A stretch of DNA of 64,000 nucleotides from Tetrapyrgos nigripes (lineage: Eukaryota; Basidiomycota; Agaricomycetes; Agaricales; Campanellaceae), in NCBI GenBank assembly GCA_013368315.1, contig JAACJM010000019.1, positions 248,001 through 312,000 on the forward strand, written 5' to 3'. Below, piece by piece: positions 56,019-64,000 of the stretch; within the stretch, counting starts at the first letter, position 1; the number at the start of each line of letters is the position of its first letter. Position numbers and translations under genes: made by a program. The notes beneath the pieces are model-generated. The model saw nothing but the letters and a program-made list of their open reading frames with translations. It had not been told where the DNA came from and made no database searches.

Positions 56019-58851
56019 ATGGCAGAAGAAATTAGCTTGGAAGAAACCAACAAAATCCGTATTTCACTCGGTCTCAAGCCTCTAACGGATGATTCTGCAC
56101 CGGCAGACAACAAGGAAAAGCAAGCCGAGGACAACTATGCCAAAAGACGAGAGCTCGAAGCCAAGGAGCGCGAAACAAAGTGATTACCAGGTCCGCTTTT
56201 TCAGTCTATTCCTTTTCTGACTTGCTTCTCTCTTGATTTACAGGAAGATTTCAGACCGTATTGCCAAGTCAGTTTCCTTCTCTCTGTCGTCAATCCCATC
56301 CTTTCTTATATCTCCACTTTAGGATCCGGAACCGGCGCGAACTCAATGCTTCATTAAAGGGTGTAACGCTTGGAGACCCTGAAGGAGACGAAGACACTCT
56401 CAAATGGATCAAGAAAGCAAAGAAACGGGAGAAGGAGTTGGCCAAGAAGCGTCAGCAAGAGCTGGACAGTTTGGATCAGGCTCTGCAGGAAGAGTATACA
56501 GAACGTGCGTTTCTCAAACCCCGTTTAGATATCACTGCCCAACTCAAATTTCTACTACAGGTGATCTTGCTGGTCTCAAGGTTACCCATGATTTCGACGA
56601 AATGGACGAAGGTGAAGCTCGGATTCTGACCTTGAAGGATAGTCGTATTCTTGACAACGAGGGTATGTTACTTGCCTATCTCAGCTTCCCGACTGCCCTC
56701 TCATGCTTATTCACAGAGGATGAGTTACAGAACGTAGAGATGGCGGAAGAGGAGCGCAGGAAAAAGAATCAAGAGCTCAGAATCAAGAAACGCGATTACA
56801 CGGGTTACGATGATGACGAATTCAAAGAAGGCAATCAAGGGATGAAGAGGTCTGTACTGGCCAAGTACGATGAAGAGATAGAGGGTTCTAAGGAAACTGT
56901 GAGTCATTGAGACGACGTTGTAGCTTTTTATTCATTGTGTTTTTTCTTCAGGGTTTCCGGCTAGGAAGCAACACTGTACCTAAGAAGGCCGTAGAAGCTC
57001 AAAGAAAGCAGGATGTCGCCGCGACGGTCAACAAATCCCTCCTGTCGATTGACTATGCCAGTGAGTGCCCTGTGTTCCACGTCTTATGCCCTCCTTCTGA
57101 AGCTGAAATTTTAATTCAGAAAACTTGGAAACTACGGACTATCTCAAGGAGGGAGACATAGGCTTCAAGAAACCGAAGGTGAGTCACTTTCTTGCTCCTG
57201 TATCCCCCTGTACTTAGACGACATCATAGACCAAGAAGAAGCGACCATCTAGGCGTGCTCCCGTAGAGGCAGAAGCAGTAGAAGATGAGATGGATGTGGA
57301 TCAGAAAATCGTACCTCGTGAAAGAAACCTTGACGTCAATTTCGTGGATGACGATGAACTACAAGCAGCCTTAGCGAGGTCGCGGCGAGCCAAGCTTCAC
57401 AAGGCCAATAAGATGAAGCCGGAAGATCTCGCAAAGAAAAGTAAGTCCTACTATTCCCTATTTTAATTCTGCGTACTAATGCCTTCGTAGTCGCAGAGCA
57501 GCGAAACGAAGAAGAAAACAAGGATGTAGTCATGGTCAAAGTGGAAGATGGGGAAGACGTTGCGGCACAGTCGGATCAGGAAGGCGGTCTTACATTCGAC
57601 GATACTTCTGAATTCGTCAGAGCTGTTGGGAACAATCCATTGGTCAAAACCGAACCACAAGCATCTCGTATTCCTTCTCAACAACCTCATTCTCCGTCTC
57701 GAGACGTTTCTATGGCTCCTGGTGATGAAGCGATTAATGAACTTGAGGCAGGGGAAGTTGCAGTGAAAGAGGAGGACGAAGAAGACGAAGGGGCTATCCT
57801 CGATAGGATTGAAGAAACCTTCAAGGCAATGGATGCCGAGGAGGCTGCCGCTGCTGTGAAAGAGGAGGATTCCGAGGCCGGGATTGGGACCCAGACGGAA
57901 CAGACTCATAGATCTGGAATGGCGTCTACACTCAACATTCTTCGGCAGCAAGGTATCCTTGCAGCTCCTGCTTCTGATCAGAAAGACCGAGAAAAGGTGC
58001 AGTTGCAGCGAGACCTCTGGCTAGCCGAGCAAAGAAAGCGGGTAGCTCAGCGTGAATTAGAACGTTTGCAAGGTCGTGGAGGGAATAAAGATCAGGCTCA
58101 ACGAGAGTACGAGAATCGGATGAGGGAGCAGCAAGAAGCCAGGGACAATATGGAGATGTTCAAGAACTACAAGCCGGATGTAAACATCGTCTATTACGAC
58201 GACTATGGACGGAACTTGACACCGAAGGAGGCGTGGAAGGCTCTCTCACACAAGTTCCACGGGAAGGGTTCAGGAAAGATGAAGACGGAGAAACGGTTGA
58301 AGAAGATAGAAGAAGAGAAGAAAAAGGAAGCCATGGCGAGCGGTGACACGCCTTTGAGCATGAGTGCTGCGTTCCAGCAGAGGCAAGAGAAGGCTGGCCA
58401 AGCGCACTTTGTATTGTCTGTCGGTAACAGAGGGTAAGAGTTTTGTTTTTATCTACCATTGATTTACTGGCCTAACTGACCACTCCCTTTTTTCAGTGCC
58501 GTTCCACAGGTAGCAGAATTCCTCGACGCGCAGCCCTTATCGAAGGGGAAGACCGAGAAGATGAAAAAGAAGAAGGAAAGCAAAAACGCTAAAGCAGCGA
58601 TGGATTCGGGACTGATGACTCTCCCCACACCCCTCTCCAATGGTGGAAGTCCGGGTCCTTCAGGCTTCACGTCTGTCAGCGGTTCACCTGCTCCAAAGGC
58701 AGGTTTCTCAAGGATATCGTCTGCTCCGGATGCGACCTCGCAAAGCAGCACGCCAGTTCCAGGCGAAAGGTCAAAGGTTGCTTTCGGCTTTGGAACCAAG
58801 CGAAAGGCCGGGGAAGAAGCTCCTGGTTCCCCTCCCAGTAAACGTCGATGA
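56019..58851 (+). CDS. SNU66: U4/U6.U5 tri-snRNP protein Snu66/SART1
   Basis: Snu66/SART1 is a tri-snRNP component needed for spliceosome activation in the nucleus. The start MAEEISLEETNKIRISLGLK then PLTDD is the SART1 N-terminal signature. After short introns follow RNRRELNASLKGVTLGDPEG, LKWIKKAKKREKELAKKRQQ, VTHDFDEMDEGEARILTLKD then SRILDNE, and RDYTGYDDDEFKEGNQGMKR. Next are GSKETGFRLGSNTVPKKAVE, DYLKEGDIGFKKPK and RERNLDVNFVDDDELQAALA. The C-terminal conserved part has TFDDTSEFVRAVGNNPLVK, NIVYYDDYGRNLTPKEAWKA then LSHKFHGKGSGKMKTEKRL, and it ends after a Ser/Pro-rich segment with KRKAGEEAPGSPPSKRR. About 730 residues with seven or more introns. No truncation is seen. Confidence 0.94.
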
Positions 58852-58923
58852 TTAGATTTTGGAAGGACGCTGGGTGCTTTGTTTATGTTATTACGTGTGT
58901 AATGAAAAGTGTGAGTCTACTCC

Positions 58924-60152
58924 TCAAAGCGATGTGAGATTTCTGATTCCCAACTCCTTTGTCAACACACAACGATCCTTGTCCAGTCCCTGAGCACTCT
59001 CGAAAGCCTTTCGGAGAGATGCCTGGCCGTCGTCGATCCTGCAAGTCAGAAAGTGTATCAGCACCCGTTAACATCATTTCGTGCGAGAACTATTCACCAT
59101 TTGACTTCATGACCTTCTTTTTCTAGCAGTACTTTGACCGTCGTCCACGAGAATCTGACGACTTTGGGGAACCCAAAGGTAGGGTCCAAACAACATTTCA
59201 ACCAGGCCTGCGTCTTCGGGTCTGAGATGACTCCTAGTCAGCCAAACTTTGGTATTCTGACCGCTTCGTAACGCACCTGACGGGTAACCTGAACCCAGCT
59301 CTATGTCAGGTGCTTTGTAGCCCTCTTCTTCGAATGTCCAGCCCTCCAGGCAAGCATCACGCGTTACTTTAGCAGCTACACTAGCAGCACCGACGATCTT
59401 GTATGTATTGTCCGCTTTGGACTCAACAGTAAACTGGATTCCAGGGAATTTGGAAGAAAGGTAGGCTTCGTATTTAGAGGTTGTTCCTAGTGCATCGACG
59501 TAGACCTAGGCACCATTTGATTAGTGAATGAAGTCATCTTAAAAGCAGTTGTCCACCTCTGTTAACTGGATGCCTTTGTCCAGGACGTCTTTGATGAGTG
59601 ATACTGTCGCATTCTGAGATTGTTGGTTTAGATTTATCGGTGGTCGTTTCAACATGCCACTCGAGATGTCTTGTGGGCTATTAGAGAAAATGAGATGAAT
59701 CATACTACGAAATAGTCCGAAGAGCGACGCACCATATCACCCGTACAGACCAACCCAAATTACTAGGATCCGACTGTAAAGTTTCCAACAGGCTTGACCT
59801 GATTTCAGGTGTCAGAGTCTTTGAGTCTGTGTTTGCCATTATCAACTGAGCAAAAACGCCAAGTGAACGTCGATAACGCACCAGCAAAACCTAGTTCGTC
59901 CAGCTGTTCCTTATACGACACGGGACAATATGCGACTCCATATACGAGGGGGCCCAGGACGGGACCACGCCCTGCTTCATCTACGCCGAGAATGTAAGGG
60001 CCATTGCCTGTTGGGGTGGGAGAGTGGTGGGTGTAAGATGCGGTGAGGAGTTTGGAGGGCCCTGGGGCGGACGGGATAGTTTGTGTGACGTCTTGAGACA
60101 TTTCTGGAGGTACCTCCACGGTTGCGAGGTTCAGAGAGTCTTGGATGCCCAC
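58924..60152 (-). CDS. RNH201: Ribonuclease H2 catalytic subunit A
   Basis: Cuts RNA of RNA-DNA hybrids and removes single ribonucleotides from DNA, in the nucleus. Start [19 protein letters not shown]; the second Met is an alternative. Catalytic motif I is [20 protein letters not shown] with Asp-Glu, then [18 protein letters not shown]. Motif III is [17 protein letters not shown], followed by [20 protein letters not shown] then [12 protein letters not shown] (motif IV Asp). GSGYPS, an intron, [39 protein letters not shown] and, after a last intron at about 58981-59039, [15 protein letters not shown] follow. It ends [14 protein letters not shown]. About 340 residues, usual length. All four acidic active-site positions are seen. 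The gene is tail-to-tail with SNU66, 72 bp between stops. Confidence 0.93.
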
Positions 60153-60620
60153 AGCGATGAACGGGGACTTCGTTGTTGATGAAAGCGCGTCACTTTGTTT
60201 ACGCGTTGTTTGGACAACGGTGACTTGGTACTAGAGTACGTGTCATTAGCTGTCATTAGCCTTCAGCTTCAGGTCTCTTCATACGCTGCACCATGTATGT
60301 AGTAAAGCCCTTGAGACAGTTATATATGTATGAAGGACCTTTGAAGTAGATTATCTTCCAGCAGCTACTTATTGTTCATTAACAAGCATCTCATAAAATA
60401 CAAGTACGCGAGGTCGCCGTTATCCATTGTAGATACCCATACAGCTTGTATCATGATATGTTTACATTTTACTCAGTCTAAAGTCTTGCTACAATTATAC
60501 ACAAGCCCATCCCTTGTAGATCGAGAAGTATGAAGACAAATAACTTACACACCTGCGGTCACCCTGCCCCATCTTCCGAATACAAGTAGTACACTCACTC
60601 TACTTCTTTGTCGCATACCA
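60153..60620. other. Gap between RNH201 start and Rho GEF stop
   Basis: About 470 bp with no coding signal, AT-rich from 60290 to 60560. It should contain the RNH201 promoter and the Rho GEF 3' UTR. An 11 bp direct repeat (agctgtcatta / agctgtcatta) lies at about 60248-60270. Confidence 0.4.
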
Positions 60621-63600
60621 TCACATATCCCACTCAGCCCACATCGCCGGATTCGCCGTCGTCGGCGTCTGCATACCACTAATCTCAGACGTCTCCACCA
60701 ACTCTACAATCTTCTCACTGATCCCATTCTCATCATCCCTATCTCCCTTCATCACAACAAGGATGTTATCTGTCGATGCAGGCGAGGGACCAGAATACAT
60801 GAGTCTTATGTCTTGGCCATCGATGACTTGGACTAGGCGACCGGTAAGAATATATCGGACTTCGATGAAGCTGGGGGAGAACAGTAGGATATGAGCTCCA
60901 CGGGTTGCGAAAGACTGTGCTTGGGCGTCCCATTTGATGAAGCCGGACTGACGAGTGGGCCGACCATGTTTCGTGATGTAGGCTCCCATGGCTGATTTGA
61001 AGAATGGCAAAAAGGCAAAAGGCGTTCAGAGACCAGTTTCCAAAGAGAAAGGAAAGGTACTGACTATCATATACGACCAGCAGTTCATCTGCTTTGCTTC
61101 TTACGAGACCTAAAGGATTTGCGCCTTCTAGCCGATTCTTCAGGTTGCCCATGGGTACGTTTGAACTAGACCCGCTGAAGTCCGGGACGACTGTTACAGC
61201 AGAATTCACCAGACTATGGACGTATTGGTGGCTGTGACTGGCTTGGTACGTATGCAAACAACTCACTTGGTAGGATCCACGACAACAATGCCATCCTTGG
61301 CGCAAATACCTATAGTCTTAACCAACGGCGTCACGTCATACGCATCCTTGGGAACATATCCAGCCTAAAATACCCATTCACAAACTGACCGACAGGATAA
61401 GAGGGCTCAGGACTCACATCACCAAATGCTCGGAAAGACTGCGATGTTGAGTGCTTTCCCTGGGTACCTAGGGTGGCTGACGATATATCTACCGCTTCAA
61501 GAACCTTGAGGGACAGTGACGACTGCAGTAGCCTTTTTGATGCGTAAATCACTGAGACGGCATTGAATTACTATCCAGGCCAATACGATGAAAAGACACG
61601 CAGAGAAACATACCAAGAACCCTCTGCCCTATATGCAAATACTTGAAGAATATAACATTCGTATCCTTGCCAGATATATGCTCCACCGATGCGTCTAGAA
61701 CCTTTGCCTGAGCATCTCCCAGCGCAACCCGCGCAAGCAAATCCAGTGAGTACGCTAACAGTGTTGACTCGGCGTAAATGACAAATTTGTTGAAGTGTTT
61801 GTTTCCGAAAGACTGTAATGCTGCCAGGGACTTCGCATTGCGATAGTTTAGAACTTTGCGGAACTCTAAAAAAGAGATATGCGATGTTGAGTTTGGAAAA
61901 ACTACGGTCAACAAACAGACACACCTTCACGTCCTTTTATAGACACATAAATGCCTGTGGACGTACTTGCAGCAATGAAGTTCCGCCCACCACTGACTAC
62001 AGAAAGGATGTTGGTTTACATCAACGAAGAATGAAAGGGTACGTACCGAACGGAACAGCTGATATAATCTTCCCAGTGAGCTTATTATTGACCCCAGTAT
62101 TCGCAGTCTTCTCGCTTGCCACACGGAAGAATTTATCAGACAATGATAAATTCGGTGCAAAGAACTGTCAGATAAATAACGTAGAAAGAAAGAAAGAAAA
62201 AAAAGAAATAGACAAGTCAGCTTCATCAACCACCACTCCAAATCCACTAGCCGCCTACCATATTCCCCTCTTGCCTAGCCTTATACACAGCCAAAGCATC
62301 AACAAAAGCATTGTACCACTTTGTTCGTATAGCTTCACTCATAACGTATAGGGTATATCGTCGAGTCATCTTGTTCCCAGCATGGTATATTGTAAACGGG
62401 TAAACAGAGACGGAGGTATTAAGGAGAGCACCTAGTACGGTGCCACCTTTTTGAGACTCTTTACGGGTTTCTGGAGGGGATTTGAAGGAACCTAGGCGGA
62501 GATAGGCGAGGGAGAGTGGCTGTCAAAGGTGTAAGCTGAAAGTTGAAATTGGAATGAATGAACTGAGATATACCCGGGACATGAGATGTCGTTTGATGAC
62601 CCCGTTTGGACGAGTCTCTTCTCGAGTGAGAAGAACTATTAGGACGGTAAGCATACATGACATGCACCCAATTGAACAACTTGCAATAATTATCCATCAA
62701 CGCTGCAGAAAGCTCCGTCCAAGTGCTCCATCCAGTGACTGAATTCTCTGAACGATTTCTCCTCGATACAGGACCAGAATAGACCAACGTCCGGCTCTTG
62801 TCATATAAATCCATGTCCTGATATAATACACCTTAAATTTGCCTACTCCCCCCCCAAAAAAAAAGACAAAGCACTCACGATAATTTCGCCTTTTTGGTAG
62901 ACAAGACTCTCACAGAGGCCCCAAAACTTGACCTTGCTTTCCGCAGCTTCGATACCGGGTTGCGTACTCTTTATGCAATCGCTCAAGATACCCAGTATGA
63001 TAGGTAAGGTTTCTTGATCAGGATGATCATACTCCTTGTCTGTGAGCTTCAAGATTTGTTCCAGAAGGAGATTAAGTCGAGGTAAACGAGTAACCGGCCG
63101 AGAGAGGAAGGTGATGAGATCCCGTTTGCGGATACGAGGATCACTAGATGCAGATTGTATGAAGGCTTGATATTTGGGGTTTGACCCAAGTTCTTTACGG
63201 TGGTGGGATTCAGCTAAGGGATAGTGCTTGATGTAGGTTTCGTAAGCGGTCCGGAAAGTCTGTTTCAAGGTTGCTGTGAAAAATTGTCAATTCTGACCAA
63301 CGCGACTGCGGAGAAGGGAGACTGACTGTCTAGTACGATGTCGGCTATGCTCTGTACCAAAGGATGCTGTTCACGCTGACGTTCGAAGAGGGCCCCGAGC
63401 ATGCGTTGGTGATGAGAGAGGATCTGGTCAAAATTTCCAAACACCTCTGCAATGAATCCGGGAAGTATACTGGGGCGTATTATAGGAGGATCAGCTCTTT
63501 CGAGAGGAGTGATGAAGACCTAGTAATAGTGGTCAGGATTGATTATCGGTATTATGAATGACGCGTACGTCTTGGACAGCTTCCAAATCTGCAACATATC

Positions 63601-64000
63601 CTCTCTCTGCTTTGAATACTTCAAAGATGACCGACTGCCTCTGCACTTCTGTTTTACCCAAAGCATCGATTGCTTCTGGGGGAACGAGTTTGTGCCACTC
63701 TTGCTCTATTTCTGGAAGCTCTCCTGATTGGAACAGGCGGATACCTTCTTCCCCTGCGAGTCTGAAAGAAGAATAGCAATGAGGATGATGTAGAGGACGA
63801 AGTATACGATGTTCACACACGATATGTTGGATAACTGATCTGAAATACTGTCGGCGTCACCCTGGCTCGGGTCGTCTCCCTATGTAATGAGAATTGACAA
63901 GTGGTGTGCAGAGAAGATATCTGGAGAACGCACTTCTTGAGAACTATTATAGTAATCATCATTTTGGTAGTAGGAAGAGCTCTCGGAAAGAAGGGAAGTG
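60621..64000 (-). CDS. Rho guanine nucleotide exchange factor (Rom1/2 type), N-terminus outside window
   Basis: Activates Rho1-type GTPases for cell-wall and actin control at the plasma membrane. The window cuts the N-terminal part (visible upstream residues are SSSYYQNDDYYNSSQE). The DH domain starts VQRQSVIFEVFKAERGYVAD then LEAVQDV, and continues TAYETYIKHYPLAESHHRKE, FIQSASSDPRIRKRDLITFL and SRPVTRLPRLNLLLEQILKL. A PH domain follows (DMDLYDKSRTLVYSGPVSRR, then PNGVIKRHLMSRPLPLAYLR-like residues and RTKWYNAFVDALAVYKARQ). The C-terminal part is a CNH (citron homology) domain: NFVIYAESTLLAYSLDLLAR-like segments, FFKSAMGAYITKHGRPTRQS, IKWDAQAQSFATRGAHILLF and the end TPTTANPAMWAEWDM. DH-PH-CNH order is the Rom1/Rom2 layout. 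About fifteen short introns. Confidence 0.9.

Noticed and set aside
1..64000. tRNA, rRNA, CRISPR array, transposon or viral remnant
   Set aside because: I looked for T-loop GTTCGAATC/GTTCGATTC contexts, regularly spaced repeats, terminal repeats, transposase or reverse-transcriptase motifs and capsid-like frames; none was convincing.

Overview
This is a gene-dense nuclear segment from a basidiomycete fungus, most likely an agaricomycete. The evidence is genes broken by many 45-75 nt GT-AG introns with short branch-point motifs, intergenic gaps often of only 50-500 bp, a DM9-repeat protein, the agaricomycete-type aspartic-peptidase homologue, and fungal housekeeping genes (fungal phosphofructokinase, Wss1, Rim20, Svf1, the complex I 9.5 kDa subunit, Acl4). 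I recognise 27 genes with fair to high confidence, plus two weak candidates. I see no tRNA, rRNA, CRISPR array, transposon or virus-like element.

Layout. 1-13.7 kb: a repeat protein with a C-terminal CaaX box (cut by the window start), CCDC174, a metallo-beta-lactamase-fold hydrolase, a Bqt4-like inner nuclear membrane protein, 6-phosphofructokinase, a 1.1 kb stretch without genes, the Wss1 DNA-protein crosslink protease and a DM9 protein. 14-25.5 kb: Rim20/PalA, an unknown gene with an 18 nt exon, a Ras GAP, a secreted Asn-rich protein, and two poorly resolved stretches. 25.5-36 kb: an ER-luminal DnaJ ending in HDEL (Scj1), a cell-surface aspartic-peptidase homologue, a RecQ helicase and the Ole1 delta-9 desaturase. 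36-51 kb: cullin-3, exportin-T, Oma1, Svf1, an unknown conserved-looking gene and Acl4. 51-64 kb: a PfkB/ketohexokinase-like kinase, a weak candidate, an RMND1/DUF155 mitochondrial protein, complex I 9.5 kDa subunit, Snu66/SART1, RNase H2 catalytic subunit and a Rho GEF cut by the window end.

The genes do not form one pathway; this looks like ordinary core genome. Loose themes are mRNA splicing (CCDC174, Snu66), genome maintenance (Wss1, RecQ, RNase H2A, Bqt4-like), mitochondria (Oma1, RMND1, NUO9.5), small-GTPase control (Ras GAP, Rho GEF) and ER/secretion (Scj1, Asn-rich secreted protein, aspartic-peptidase homologue). I found no convincing novel multi-gene system. The most interesting points are the prenylation box on a tandem-motif protein, two GC-AG introns with the same GCGAGT donor, the altered active-site triads of the aspartic-peptidase homologue, and an SDEL end on a secreted protein. 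Exon joins were done by eye; where I give exact intron ends they keep the reading frame, but no transcript data support them.
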